A stretch of DNA of 64,000 nt, taken from the NCBI RefSeq assembly GCF_004959775.1, contig NZ_SJZG01000002.1, positions 1 to 64,000 of the forward strand, in the 5' to 3' direction. The DNA comes from Agromyces sp. H66 (GTDB lineage: Bacteria; Actinomycetota; Actinomycetes; Actinomycetales; Microbacteriaceae). Shown here in pieces: positions 24,276 to 36,558 of the stretch. How positions within the stretch are numbered: the first letter of the stretch is position 1; every line of letters starts with the position of its first letter. Both the position numbers and the translations under genes were made by a program. Under the pieces are notes generated by a model, which had not been told where the DNA came from, did not search any database, and worked only from the letters and a program-made list of their open reading frames with translations.

Positions 24276-24839
24276 ATGGCAAGCACCGCTGACATCAAGA
24301 ACGGCGTCGTTCTCAACATCGACGGCCAGCTCTGGAGCGTCATCGAGTTCCAGCACGTCAAGCCGGGCAAGGGCGGTGCGTTCGTGCGCACGAAGTTGAA
24401 GAACGTCGTCACCGGCAAGGTCGTCGACCGCACCTACAACGCCGGCGCCAAGGTCGACATCGAGAACGTCGATCGCCGCGACTTCACCTATCTGTACAAC
24501 GACGGCGACGGCTTCGTCTTCATGGACTCGACCGACTACGACCAGCTCACCGTGCCCGCGTCGGTCGTCGGCGATGCGAAGAACTTCATGCTCGAGAACC
24601 AGCCCGTCACCATCGCGCTGAACAACGGCAACCCCCTCTACGTCGACCTGCCCGCGTCGGTCGTGCTCGAGATCACCTACACCGAGCCGGGCCTGCAGGG
24701 TGACCGTTCGACGGGCGGAACCAAGCCCGCCACCGTCGAGACCGGCTACGAGATCCAGGTGCCGCTCTTCCTCGAGACCGGCACGAAGGTCAAGGTCGAC
24801 ACCCGCTCGGGCGAGTACCTCGGCCGCGTGAACGACTAG
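24276..24839 (+). CDS. efp: Elongation factor P
   Basis: 187 residues in three beta-barrel domains. EF-P binds between the P and E sites and rescues ribosomes stalled at polyproline. The loop [17 protein letters not shown] carries the lysine (residue 32 here) that many bacteria modify; no modification genes are in the window. Domain III ends with the typical [27 protein letters not shown] 24276 is chosen on homology ([10 protein letters not shown]); the frame extends upstream without similarity. nusB starts on the last base of the stop codon. EF-P followed by NusB is a common bacterial pair. Confidence 0.97.
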   Translation: MASTADIKNGVVLNIDGQLWSVIEFQHVKPGKGGAFVRTKLKNVVTGKVVDRTYNAGAKVDIENVDRRDFTYLYNDGDGFVFMDSTDYDQLTVPASVVGDAKNFMLENQPVTIALNNGNPLYVDLPASVVLEITYTEPGLQGDRSTGGTKPATVETGYEIQVPLFLETGTKVKVDTRSGEYLGRVND

Positions 24840-25252
24840 TGAGCGCCCGCACGAAGGCGCGCAAGCGCGCCCTCGACATGCTCTACTCGGCGGACATGCG
24901 CCAGGTGCCGGTCGAGCAGGTGCTCGCGGTCGAGGCCGAGCGCGCCGTGAGCGAGCCCGAACGCCAAGCATCCTGGTTGTACGCACGCGAGATCGTCGAC
25001 GGCATCGTCGACCACCGCGAGGAGATCGACGAGCTCATCACGACCCACTCGCGCGGGTGGACGCTCGACCGCATGCCCGCCGTCGACCGGGCCCTCCTGC
25101 GCATCGGCGTGTGGGAGATCGTCTACAACGACGAGGTGCCCGACCCGGTCGCGATCAGCGAGGCGGTCGAGGCGGCCACGGTGCTGTCGACGGATGACTC
25201 GGCCGGGTTCGTCAACGGACTGCTCGCGGCCATCTCGCACGCGAAGGGCTAG
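24839..25252 (+). CDS. nusB: Transcription antitermination factor NusB
   Basis: 137 residues, all helical. NusB with NusE (S10) binds boxA in rRNA leaders to prevent early termination. Visible family segments are TKARKRALDMLYSADMR at the start, [36 protein letters not shown] (in two helices) and the end GFVNGLLAAI. GTG start shares one base with the efp TAG stop. The next gene, pyrR, has its own promoter. Confidence 0.96.
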   Translation: MSARTKARKRALDMLYSADMRQVPVEQVLAVEAERAVSEPERQASWLYAREIVDGIVDHREEIDELITTHSRGWTLDRMPAVDRALLRIGVWEIVYNDEVPDPVAISEAVEAATVLSTDDSAGFVNGLLAAISHAKG

Positions 25253-25281
25253 CGCCGGCGTCCGAGCACCCCGGCACACGG

Positions 25282-25287
25282 TAGACT
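25282..25287 (+). promoter_or_regulatory. -10 hexamer of the pyrimidine operon
   Basis: TAGACT in the nusB-pyrR gap. Transcription near 25294 would give a leader of about 50 nt containing the whole PyrR-binding hairpin. Confidence 0.5.
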
Positions 25288-25301
25288 CGTTCGAGTTGAC
25301 A

Positions 25302-25336
25302 ACCTTTAAGGCCGTCCAGTGAGGCGGAGAAGGGAG
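25302..25336 (+). promoter_or_regulatory. PyrR-binding leader hairpin overlapping the pyrR ribosome site
   Basis: GTCCAGTGAGGC (25314-25325) matches the PyrR recognition loop (consensus ARUCCNGNGAGGYU) at all but the outermost positions. CCG (25312-25314) pairs with CGG (25325-25327) to close the UCCAGUGAGG loop. CCTT (25302-25305) pairs with AAGG (25330-25333), which is the first part of the Shine-Dalgarno AAGGGAG (25330-25336), 7 nt before GTG 25344. PyrR-UMP binding would thus stabilise a fold that hides the ribosome site. Translational repression of this type has been described in mycobacteria. Confidence 0.8.
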
Positions 25337-25343
25337 TCGGTCC

Positions 25344-25886
25344 GTGGCACGTGCCGTGCTCAATCAGGCTGACATCACGCGGGCGCTGACCCGCATCTCG
25401 CACGAGATCCTCGAGTCCAATCGCGGCAGCGCCGATCTCGTCCTCCTCGGCATCCCGACGCGGGGCGTCGTCCTCGCCCGTCGCATCGCCGAGACCATCG
25501 CGCGCATCGAGCCCGATGCGCCGGCCGCCCTCGCGGGCTCGCTCGACGTCACGATGTACCGCGACGACCTCGGGCGCACGCGCACCCGCACGCCCGCGCC
25601 CACCGAGGTGCCGCCGGGCGGCATCGACGGCAGGACGGTCGTGCTCGTCGACGACGTGCTGTACTCGGGTCGCACCATCCGGGCCGCGTTCGACGCGCTC
25701 GCCGACCTCGGCCGGGCGCGGGCCGTGCGCCTCGCGGTGCTCGTCGATCGCGGACACCGCGAGTTCCCGATCCGCGCCGACTTCGTCGGCAAGAACCTGC
25801 CGAGCTCCGCGCGCGAGCGCATCAATGTGCGGCTCAGCGAGGTCGACGGCGACGACGCGGTCACGATCGACGGGGGCGACGACTGA
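25344..25886 (+). CDS. pyrR: PyrR: pyr operon RNA-binding regulator / uracil phosphoribosyltransferase
   Basis: 180 residues. PyrR senses UMP/UTP against PRPP and binds the pyr leader RNA; it also has weak UPRTase activity. The PRPP loop is [18 protein letters not shown] (about residues 96-113). N-terminal segments ([27 protein letters not shown]) and the basic RNA-binding surface are as in the family, and [12 protein letters not shown] near the end is typical. GTG start follows AAGGGAG by 7 nt, and that ribosome site is part of the leader hairpin, implying autoregulation. The stop overlaps the pyrB ATG (TGATG). Confidence 0.96.
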   Translation: MARAVLNQADITRALTRISHEILESNRGSADLVLLGIPTRGVVLARRIAETIARIEPDAPAALAGSLDVTMYRDDLGRTRTRTPAPTEVPPGGIDGRTVVLVDDVLYSGRTIRAAFDALADLGRARAVRLAVLVDRGHREFPIRADFVGKNLPSSARERINVRLSEVDGDDAVTIDGGDD

Positions 25887-26836
25887 TGCGCCACCTGCTC
25901 TCCACTCGCGACCTCGATCGCGACGCGGCCGTCGAACTGCTCGACGTCGCCGAGGACATGGCCGCCGTGCAGGAGCGCGAGGTGAAGAAGCTCCCCACCC
26001 TGCGCGGCCGCACCGTCGTGAACCTGTTCTTCGAGGACTCGACCCGCACCCGCATCTCGTTCGAGGCCGCCGCGAAGCGGCTGTCCGCCGACGTCATCAA
26101 CTTCAGCGCAAAGGGCTCGAGCGTCTCGAAGGGCGAGAGCCTGAAGGACACCGCCCAGACGTTGCAGGCCATGGGCGCCGACGCCGTCGTCATCCGCCAC
26201 CACGCCTCGGGCGCCCCGCAGACCCTCGCGACGAGCGGCTGGATCGACGCGGGGGTGCTGAACGCCGGCGACGGGACGCACGAGCACCCCACGCAGGCGC
26301 TCCTCGACGCGTTCACGATCCGACGCCGCCTGCACGGCTCCGCCTCGCGCGGGCGCGGCCTCGACGGTGCGCGGGTCGTCATCGTCGGCGACATCCTGCA
26401 CTCCCGGGTGGCCCGCTCGAACGTGTGGCTGCTCACCGCGCTCGGCGCCGAGGTGGAGCTCGTCGCTCCGCCGACCCTCATGCCGGTCGACACCACGGCG
26501 TGGCCCGCGACCGTCGGCTACGACCTCGACGCGTCGCTCGCCGCATCGCCCGACGTCGTGATGATGCTGCGCATCCAGGCGGAGCGGATGCGGGAGGCGT
26601 TCTTCCCGAACAGCCGCGAATACGCGCGCACCTGGGGACTCGACGACGCCAGGTTCGACCGGCTGCCCCCGACTACGATGGTCATGCACCCCGGGCCCAT
26701 GAACCGCGGGTTGGAGATCGCCGCCCGCGCCGCGGACTCGCCGCAGTCCACGGTGCGCGAGCAGGTCGCGAACGGAGTATCAGTGAGAATGGCCGCCCTC
26801 TACCTGTTGCTGTCCGGCGAGCGGGGTGAGGCCTGA
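25886..26836 (+). CDS. pyrB: Aspartate carbamoyltransferase catalytic subunit
   Basis: 316 residues. It joins carbamoyl phosphate and aspartate in the first committed pyrimidine step. The carbamoyl phosphate site is [33 protein letters not shown] holds the lysine loop, and [15 protein letters not shown] and the aspartate-loop segment [15 protein letters not shown] follow. No regulatory PyrI gene is present, as in other actinobacteria. It is coupled by TGATG overlaps to pyrR before it and pyrC after it. Confidence 0.97.
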   Translation: MRHLLSTRDLDRDAAVELLDVAEDMAAVQEREVKKLPTLRGRTVVNLFFEDSTRTRISFEAAAKRLSADVINFSAKGSSVSKGESLKDTAQTLQAMGADAVVIRHHASGAPQTLATSGWIDAGVLNAGDGTHEHPTQALLDAFTIRRRLHGSASRGRGLDGARVVIVGDILHSRVARSNVWLLTALGAEVELVAPPTLMPVDTTAWPATVGYDLDASLAASPDVVMMLRIQAERMREAFFPNSREYARTWGLDDARFDRLPPTTMVMHPGPMNRGLEIAARAADSPQSTVREQVANGVSVRMAALYLLLSGERGEA

Positions 26837-28179
26837 TGACCGAGCGCTTCCTCATCACCGGCGCCACGCTTCCCACGGGCGAGCGAGCCGACGTACTGCT
26901 CGACGGCGGGATCATCGCCGAGGTGGGCAGGATCGCGGATGCCGCGGGCGCGACGGTCGTCGACGCCGACGGGCTCATCGCCCTCCCGGGCCTCGTGGAC
27001 CTGCACACCCACCTGCGCGAGCCGGGATACGAGCAGAGCGAGACGGTGCTCACGGGCACGCGGGCCGCGGCGGCCGGTGGGTTCACCGCCGTCTTCGCCA
27101 TGGCGAACACGTTCCCCGTCGCCGACACCGCGGGCGTCGTCGAGCAGGAGGCGAGCCTCGGGCGCGCCGCCGGGTACGCCACCGTGCAGCCCATCGGCGC
27201 GGTGACGGCAGGCCTCAAGGGCGAGCAGCTCGCCGAGCTCGGCGCGATGGCGCGCTCGCGCGCGAACGTGCGCGTGTTCAGCGACGACGGCTTCTGCGTC
27301 TCCGACCCGCTGCTCATGCGCCGTGCGCTCGAGTACGTCAAGGCGTTCGACGGCGTCATCGCCCAGCATTCGCAGGAGCCCCGGCTCACCGAGGGCGCCC
27401 AGATGAACGAGGGCGCGCTCTCAAGCGAGCTCGGCCTCACCGGCTGGCCTGCGGTCGCCGAGGAGTCGATCATCGCCCGCGACGTGCTGCTCGCCGAGCA
27501 CGTCGGCAGCCGCCTGCACGTCTGCCACGTGTCCACCGCCGGGTCGGTCGAGGTGATCCGCTGGGCGAAGGCCCGCGGCATCGACGTCACGGCCGAGGCG
27601 ACGCCGCACCACCTGCTCCTCACCGAGGACCTCGTGCGGAGCTACGACCCGCGCTTCAAGGTGAACCCGCCGCTCCGGCGCGCCGAAGACGTCGAGGCGC
27701 TCCGCGCCGCGCTCGCCGACGGCACCATCGACATCGTCGCGACCGACCATGCCCCGCACCCCGTCGAGGCGAAGGAGAGCGAGTGGGAGGCCGCCGCCAA
27801 CGGCATGGTCGGCCTCGAAGCCGCGCTGTCGGTCGTGCACGCCGCCCTCGTCGAGACGGGGCTCATGGACTGGTCGGATGTCGCGCGCGTGATGTCCGCG
27901 ACCCCGGCACGCATCGGCCGGCTGCACGGCCACGGCGAGGCGATCGCCGTCGGCGCCGCACCCGAGCTCACGCTGTACGACCCCGCCGCGGCATCCGAGT
28001 TCGACCTCCACCGCCTCGCGGGTCGCAGCACCAACTCCCCGTATCTCGGGCGCCGCCTGCCGGGGCGCGTCGTCGCGACCTTCCACGGCGGGTACCCGAC
28101 CTTCCTCGACGGCGCCGTGCGCCCGCAGGACGAGGTCGCCCGCAACGCGGCATCCGTGTGGGGGGTCGAACGTGGATAA
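26836..28179 (+). CDS. pyrC: Dihydroorotase
   Basis: 447 residues, class I (amidohydrolase fold). It cyclises carbamoyl aspartate to dihydroorotate. The first metal site is DLHTHLREPGYEQSETV. Further ligands lie in QHSQEPRLTEG, HVCHVSTAGSVE and the catalytic Asp segment VATDHAPHPVE. The C-terminal part includes GRSTNSPYLGRRLPG. Start ATG overlaps the pyrB stop. The stop lies inside the next gene, whose GTG is 8 nt upstream of it. Confidence 0.96.
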   Translation: MTERFLITGATLPTGERADVLLDGGIIAEVGRIADAAGATVVDADGLIALPGLVDLHTHLREPGYEQSETVLTGTRAAAAGGFTAVFAMANTFPVADTAGVVEQEASLGRAAGYATVQPIGAVTAGLKGEQLAELGAMARSRANVRVFSDDGFCVSDPLLMRRALEYVKAFDGVIAQHSQEPRLTEGAQMNEGALSSELGLTGWPAVAEESIIARDVLLAEHVGSRLHVCHVSTAGSVEVIRWAKARGIDVTAEATPHHLLLTEDLVRSYDPRFKVNPPLRRAEDVEALRAALADGTIDIVATDHAPHPVEAKESEWEAAANGMVGLEAALSVVHAALVETGLMDWSDVARVMSATPARIGRLHGHGEAIAVGAAPELTLYDPAAASEFDLHRLAGRSTNSPYLGRRLPGRVVATFHGGYPTFLDGAVRPQDEVARNAASVWGVERG

Positions 28180-28723
28180 GTGGATCGGGGCCGTCGTCGC
28201 CGTCGTCATCGTCGGCGTGGCCGCGTGGCTCATGTGGCGGTCGTGGAAGCGCCGCACGGCGCGCGACGAGAGCCTGTCGGCGTTCCCGCCGCCCGCGCAG
28301 CACGGCGACCCCATCGTCGCGACGGAGGTGCTCTACGTCGCCACGACGCCCGTCGGCCGGCCCCTCGAACGCCTCGCGGTGCAGGGGCTCGCGTTCCGCG
28401 GCGCCGCGCACCTCGAGGTGCTTCCCGAGGGCGTCGTGATCCGGATCGCGGGGGAGCCGGCGATCTTCGTCCCGGCGGACCGCATCGTCTCGGCCGGCCC
28501 GGCGACCTACGTCATCGATCGCGGCGTCGAGCCCGAGGGTCTCGTCGCGATCACCTGGATCGTGCAGGTGCACGACCCCGAGGTGGTCGCCCCGCACGTC
28601 GACAGCACCTTCAGGGCCCGGTACCCGGGCGACTCGGCTCGCATCATCGCGGCCGTCGAAGACATCGCCGCCGCGCCCATGGCGCCGCGGCCGGAACAGG
28701 AGAGCGAGGCCTCGGATGACTGA
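28172..28723 (+). CDS. Membrane-anchored PH-like protein of the pyr operon
   Basis: 183 residues: one N-terminal membrane helix ([19 protein letters not shown]), a basic stop-transfer ([11 protein letters not shown]), then a soluble, beta-rich domain with [22 protein letters not shown] broken into strands, [19 protein letters not shown] and [10 protein letters not shown] protein of this type sits between pyrC and carA in mycobacteria (Rv1382 position), so position and topology are conserved, but the function is not known. It may hold a PH-like fold; that is inference. Overlaps pyrC at its start and carA at its end by 8 nt each, so it is made as part of the operon. Confidence 0.8.
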   Translation: MDKWIGAVVAVVIVGVAAWLMWRSWKRRTARDESLSAFPPPAQHGDPIVATEVLYVATTPVGRPLERLAVQGLAFRGAAHLEVLPEGVVIRIAGEPAIFVPADRIVSAGPATYVIDRGVEPEGLVAITWIVQVHDPEVVAPHVDSTFRARYPGDSARIIAAVEDIAAAPMAPRPEQESEASDD

Positions 28724-29893
28724 GACCCTGACCCGCACGCACGACCCCGCGGTGCTCGTGCTCGAAGACGGGCGCCGGTACGACGGGCGTGCCTACGGCG
28801 CCCGCGGTCGCACCCTCGGCGAACTGGTGTTCGCGACCGGCATGACGGGCTACCAGGAGACCCTGACCGACCCGTCGTACGCCGGCCAGATCGTCATGAT
28901 GACCGCGCCGCACATCGGCAACACGGGTATGAACGACGAGGACATGGAGTCCTCCCGCATCTGGGTCGCGGGCTTCGTGGTGCGCGACCCCTCCCGCGTC
29001 GTGTCGAACTTCCGCTCGCAGCGGAGCCTCGACGACGACCTGGCGGCGGCCGGCATCGTGGCCATCAGCGGCGTCGACACGCGCGCGATCACGCGGCACA
29101 TCCGTTCGGCGGGCGCCATGCGTGCCGGCGTCTTCTCGGGGGACGCGGCGTCGCTCACGCACGGCGAGCAGCTCGAACTCGTGCTCGGCGGCGCCGAGAT
29201 GGAGGGGCTGAACCTCTCGGGCACCGTCTCCACCGCCGACTCGTACACGCTGCCGGCCGAGGGCGAGCGCATCGGATCGGTCGCCGTGCTCGACCTCGGC
29301 GTGAAGACCTCCACGCTCCGGTACCTCGCCGAGCGCGGCTTCGACGTGCACGTCGTGCCGCAGACGATCACGGCCGAGGAGGTGCTCGCGATGGCCCCCG
29401 ACGCGCTCTTCTTCTCGAATGGACCCGGCGACCCCGCGGCATCCGACCGGCACGTCGAGCTGCTCCGCACCACGCTCCGAGAGGGCCTGCCGTACTTCGG
29501 CATCTGCTTCGGCAACCAGCTGCTCGGACGCGCGCTCGGCTTCGGCACCTACAAGCTGCCGTTCGGCCACCGCGGCATCAACCAGCCCGTGCTCGACCGC
29601 GCCACGGGCCGCGTCGAGATCACGGCGCACAACCACGGCTTCGCGGTGGACGCGCCCATCGACCGCGTGAGCGAGTCGAGCGAGGGCTTCGGCCGCGTCG
29701 AGGTGAGCCACGTCGACCTCAACGACAACGTCGTGGAGGGACTCAACTGCCTCGATATCCCGGCCTTCTCGGTGCAGTACCACCCCGAGTCGGCCGCCGG
29801 CCCGCACGACGCCAACTACCTGTTCGACCGCTTCCGCGACATGGTCATCGCGAACCGTTCGGAACACGCCGCCACCGAGGGAGACGACGCCTG

Positions 29894-29894
<1 letters not shown>
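28716..29894 (+). CDS. carA: Carbamoyl-phosphate synthase small subunit
   Basis: 392 residues. The C-terminal class I glutamine amidotransferase releases ammonia from glutamine and passes it to CarB. The nucleophile is Cys264 in [10 protein letters not shown]; the His-Glu pair is in [13 protein letters not shown]. The N-terminal CPSase domain shows [16 protein letters not shown] and [22 protein letters not shown] instead of the commoner LGHQ around the nucleophile is seen in many actinobacteria. It overlaps its neighbours on both sides (8 nt upstream; TGATG with carB). Confidence 0.96.
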
Positions 29895-33177
<3,283 letters not shown>

Positions 33178-33181
<4 letters not shown>

Positions 33182-34056
33182 ACGGGGTGACCCCGTTCGG
33201 CGAGCGGCTCGCGGCGGCGTTCGACGGGTACGGTCGCCTGTGCGTCGGACTCGACCCGCACGCGTCGCTCCTCGACGTCTGGGGCCAGCCCGACACCGCC
33301 GACGGCGTGCGCGAGTTCGGCCTCCGGGTCATCGAGGCCGCGGCAGGCCGCGTCGGCGTCCTGAAGCCCCAGGTGGCGTTCTTCGAGCGGCACGGTGCGG
33401 CGGGGTACGTCGCGCTCGAGCGGCTCCTCCGCGAGGCGCGCGACGCCGGCCTCCTCGTGATCGCCGACGTCAAGCGCGGCGATATCGGCTCGAGCGTGGC
33501 CGCCTACGGCGAGGCGTGGCTCACGCCGGGTTCCCCGCTCGAGGCCGACGCGATGACGATCAGCGCGTACCAGGGGCTCGGTTCGATCGAGCAGGTGTCC
33601 CGGTCGGCCGACGCGGCCGGCAAGGGGCTCTTCGTGCTCGCCGCCACGTCGAACCCCGAGGCGGCCGCCATCCAGCGCGCCGTGCTGCAGCAGTCGAGCC
33701 GCGCCGGCTCGACGGTGGCGCAGGCCATCACGCACGGCGTGATGGGCTGGAACGAGCGACGGGCGGATGCCGCGGGCGGCGATCTCGGCTCGATGGGCGT
33801 CGTGTTCGGCGCGACCGTCGACCTCCGGCTCGCCGGCATCGACACCGACGCCGAGCCGCCGCGCCCGGGACTGCCGGTGCTCGCGCCCGGGTTCGGGCAT
33901 CAGGGCGCCGAACCCGGCGACCTCCACCTCAGGTTCGGCGCCTTCGCGTCCGGCGTCATCGCGAGCGAGTCGCGATCGCTGCTCGGCGCCGGGCCCGAGG
34001 GCATCGGCGACGCCATCGCGCGTCGCATCGACCAGTACGGAGTGGCAATTGGCTGA
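33178..34056 (+). CDS. pyrF: Orotidine 5'-phosphate decarboxylase (type 2)
   Basis: 292 residues, the longer PyrF subfamily found in actinobacteria. It forms UMP from OMP. The catalytic K-D segment is [15 protein letters not shown]. Other family parts are the start [32 protein letters not shown] and the phosphate-binding end [19 protein letters not shown] overlaps the carB stop. Its last 8 nt overlap the TTG start of the fused mIHF-guanylate kinase gene, joining pyrimidine and purine nucleotide enzymes on one transcript. Confidence 0.95.
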
Positions 34057-34972
34057 CAGCACGAAGAAGACCACCGCCGCGCCACCCGAGGTGGACCGGG
34101 TCGCCGCATCCCGCGCCGCCGTGGCCGCGCGACGCGCCCGCGCCGCCGTGAAGGCCGCCGTGGCCGACGGCTCGCGAAGCCCCCTCGACGTGCTGCGCGA
34201 GGCCTACGAGGCGCCAGAGGGCGTCGAGGGGCGCCTGCGCGGCACGGAGTTCCTCACGTCGATCCCGGCGATCGGCGCGACCAAGACCGCCCGCATCATG
34301 GACGAACTCGAGATCTCGACCTCCAAGCGCCTGGGCGGCCTCGGCCGGCTTCAACGGCGCCGGCTCCGCCAGTTCGTCGCCGACTGGGTGGCGTCGCACG
34401 GCGGCACGGGCGACCGGCTCGTGGTGCTCGCCGGTCCCACGGCCGTCGGCAAGGGCACGGTGGCGTCGTACATCCGCCGGCACCATCCCGACGTCCGCCT
34501 GTCGGTGTCGGCGACGACGCGTCCGCCGCGACCCGGCGAGGTCGAGGGCGAGCACTACTACTTCGTCAGCGACGCCGAGTTCGACCGCATGGTCGGGGCG
34601 GGCGAACTCCTCGAATGGGCGACCGTGCACAACGCCTCCCGGTACGGCACGCCGCGGCGGCCCGTGGAGGAGGCCATCGCGAGCGGCGACAGCGTGCTGC
34701 TCGAGATCGACATCCAGGGCGCGCGGTCGGTGCGGCGCGCCATGCCCGAGGCCACCCTCGTATTCCTCCTCCCGCCGAGCTGGGAGGAGCTCGTGCGCCG
34801 CCTGGTCGGCCGGGGCACCGAGAGCCCCGCCGAACAGCAGCGCCGACTCGAGACGGCGCGGGTCGAGCTCGCGGCCGTCGAGGAGTTCGACCACCAGGTC
34901 GTGAACGTCGACGTCGGCGAGGCCGCGCAAAAGGTCGTAGACTTGATGAGGCCCCGTAAGGGTCGGCGTTGA
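34049..34972 (+). CDS. gmk: Fused mIHF-type DNA-binding domain and guanylate kinase
   Basis: 307 residues in one uninterrupted frame. Residues about 22-112 match actinobacterial integration host factor (mIHF): [43 protein letters not shown] and the helix-hairpin-helix-like [17 protein letters not shown]. After a linker of about 10 residues comes guanylate kinase, residues 123-307. It has P-loop GPTAVGKGT (129-137), the GMP site [23 protein letters not shown] (split by the lid) and [13 protein letters not shown]. Elsewhere mihF and gmk are usually two adjacent genes. The TTG start has GGAG 6 nt upstream and overlaps the pyrF stop; GTG 34091 is an alternative that keeps both domains. Confidence 0.93.
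   Translation: MADSTKKTTAAPPEVDRVAASRAAVAARRARAAVKAAVADGSRSPLDVLREAYEAPEGVEGRLRGTEFLTSIPAIGATKTARIMDELEISTSKRLGGLGRLQRRRLRQFVADWVASHGGTGDRLVVLAGPTAVGKGTVASYIRRHHPDVRLSVSATTRPPRPGEVEGEHYYFVSDAEFDRMVGAGELLEWATVHNASRYGTPRRPVEEAIASGDSVLLEIDIQGARSVRRAMPEATLVFLLPPSWEELVRRLVGRGTESPAEQQRRLETARVELAAVEEFDHQVVNVDVGEAAQKVVDLMRPRKGRR
34938..34943 (+). promoter_or_regulatory. -10 hexamer for rpoZ inside gmk
   Basis: TAGACT in the last codons of gmk. Transcription near 34950 would give rpoZ a leader of about 86 nt. Confidence 0.4.
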
Positions 34973-35035
34973 GCCGCCCGGGCCCAGAGCTTCGCGCACG
35001 CGGTGCGCTCGTCTTTCGTTCTAAGGAGTCTGTCC

Positions 35036-35293
35036 ATGGCTGAGAAGCTGTCCGGCATCATCGATCCGCCCATCGACGACCTGCTCTCCAAGGTCGACTC
35101 GAAGTACCAGCTCGTGATCTTCGCATCGAAGCGCGCGCGTCAGATCAACGACTACTACGCGGACCTGCACGAGGGCAGCCTCTTCGACAACGTCGGCCCG
35201 CTCGTCGACTCGTCGATCGACGACAAGCCGCTCTCGGTCGCCCTGCACGAGATCAACGAGGACAAGCTCCGCCTCCGCCCCCTCGGCGACTGA
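35036..35293 (+). CDS. rpoZ: DNA-directed RNA polymerase subunit omega
   Basis: 85 residues. Omega helps assemble beta' into RNA polymerase. Family segments are [20 protein letters not shown] (first part), the MxRAR-like helix [12 protein letters not shown], and [17 protein letters not shown] at the end. ATG 35036 has a strong AAGGAG 7 nt upstream, which rules out the in-frame ATG 11 codons earlier. gmk-rpoZ-coaBC is the usual order in many bacteria. Confidence 0.95.
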   Translation: MAEKLSGIIDPPIDDLLSKVDSKYQLVIFASKRARQINDYYADLHEGSLFDNVGPLVDSSIDDKPLSVALHEINEDKLRLRPLGD

Positions 35294-35304
35294 GCACGGC
35301 ACGG

Positions 35305-36558
35305 ATGTCGCCGCTCAACGTCGTCGTCGGCATCACGGGCGGCATCGCGGCGTACAAGGCCGTCGGCGTCGTCCGCGCGCTCGTGCTCGCAGGGCATGAC
35401 GTCCACGTCGTGCCCACCGAGGGCGCGCTGCGGTTCGTCGGACGTCCCACGCTCGAGGCGATCTCCCGCAACCCGGTGCACGCCGACCTCTACGAGGGCG
35501 TGGCCGAGGTGCGGCATGTGGCCATCGGCCAGGCCGCCGACCTCATCGTGATCGCGCCCGCGACGGCCAACACCATCGCGAAGCTGGCCACGGGGCTCGC
35601 CGACGACCTGCTCGGCAACACCGTGCTCGCGAGCGAGGCGCCGCTCGTCATCGCACCCGCGATGCACACCGAGATGTGGCGGCATCCGGCGACGCAGGCC
35701 AACATCGCCACGCTCCGCTCGCGCGGCGTCACGATCGTCGGCCCTGCGGTCGGGCAGCTCACGGGAGCCGACAGCGGCCCCGGTCGCATGGAAGAACCCG
35801 ACGTCATCGTCGCGGCCGCGCTCGAGCGCGCCGCGGCATCTGCGCGGCATGATCTCGCGGGCCGGCGCGTCGTGGTGACCGCCGGCGGCACGCGCGAGCC
35901 GCTGGACCCGGTGCGCTTCCTCGGCAACCGCTCGAGCGGCAAGCAGGGCGTCGCCATCGCCGAGGCCGCGCGCGCCCGCGGCGCGGCGGTGACGCTCATC
36001 GCCGCGAACCTCGAGGTCGGCGAACCGGCCGGCTGCGACGTCCGCCGCGTGTCGACCGCGCTCGAGCTGCAGCAGGCGGTGACCGAGGCCGCCCGCGGCG
36101 CCGACGTCGTGGTCATGGCGGCGGCCGTCGCCGACTACCGCCCCGCCGGAGTGAGCGAGTCGAAGATCAAGAAGGACGCGGGCGACGGCGGGCTGACACT
36201 CGAGCTCGTGCGCAACCCCGACATCCTCGCCGGGCTCGGGCACGCACCGCACGACGGCACGCTCCTCGTGGGCTTCGCCGCCGAGACGGAGTCCGACGAC
36301 GAGCGCCTGCTCGACCTCGGGCGTGCCAAGCGGGAGGCGAAGGGCGCCGACTTCCTGGTCGTCAATCGCGTGGGCTGGACCGAGGGCTTCGCCGCCGACG
36401 AGAACCGCGTGGTCGTCGTCGGACGGAGTGGCGACGTGGTCGCGAGGGCACATGGCACGAAGATGTCGGTGGCCGACGACATCCTCGACGTGGTTGTCTC
36501 GGAACTGGCCACCGCGGCGGCCGCCGCCGATCCCACGGAGGAACACGAGTCCAGATGA
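35305..36558 (+). CDS. coaBC: Bifunctional phosphopantothenoylcysteine decarboxylase / phosphopantothenate--cysteine ligase
   Basis: 417 residues, catalysing two successive steps of coenzyme A synthesis. The N-terminal flavoprotein CoaC domain (1-180) has [13 protein letters not shown] and [16 protein letters not shown]; the PAMH form (not PAMN) is the actinobacterial version. The CoaB ligase domain (about 185-417) has [29 protein letters not shown], the CTP/substrate Lys segment ESKIKKD and [12 protein letters not shown] lies 12 nt after the rpoZ stop. Its stop overlaps the metK ATG (ATGA). Confidence 0.95.
   Translation: MSPLNVVVGITGGIAAYKAVGVVRALVLAGHDVHVVPTEGALRFVGRPTLEAISRNPVHADLYEGVAEVRHVAIGQAADLIVIAPATANTIAKLATGLADDLLGNTVLASEAPLVIAPAMHTEMWRHPATQANIATLRSRGVTIVGPAVGQLTGADSGPGRMEEPDVIVAAALERAAASARHDLAGRRVVVTAGGTREPLDPVRFLGNRSSGKQGVAIAEAARARGAAVTLIAANLEVGEPAGCDVRRVSTALELQQAVTEAARGADVVVMAAAVADYRPAGVSESKIKKDAGDGGLTLELVRNPDILAGLGHAPHDGTLLVGFAAETESDDERLLDLGRAKREAKGADFLVVNRVGWTEGFAADENRVVVVGRSGDVVARAHGTKMSVADDILDVVVSELATAAAAADPTEEHESR

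Noticed and set aside
25296-25301. TTGACA in the pyrR leader as a -35 element
   Set aside because: The bases 16-18 nt downstream (around GTGAGG) do not resemble a -10 and belong to the PyrR-binding loop. TAGACT upstream fits better.
34361-34430. Reading the mIHF and guanylate kinase parts as two genes
   Set aside because: There is no stop codon, frame change or ribosome site in the linker, and the frame is continuous, so a single fused protein is the simpler reading.
36480-36554. AdoMet riboswitch before metK
   Set aside because: metK overlaps the coaBC stop by ATGA and the preceding sequence is fully coding; no leader exists to hold one.
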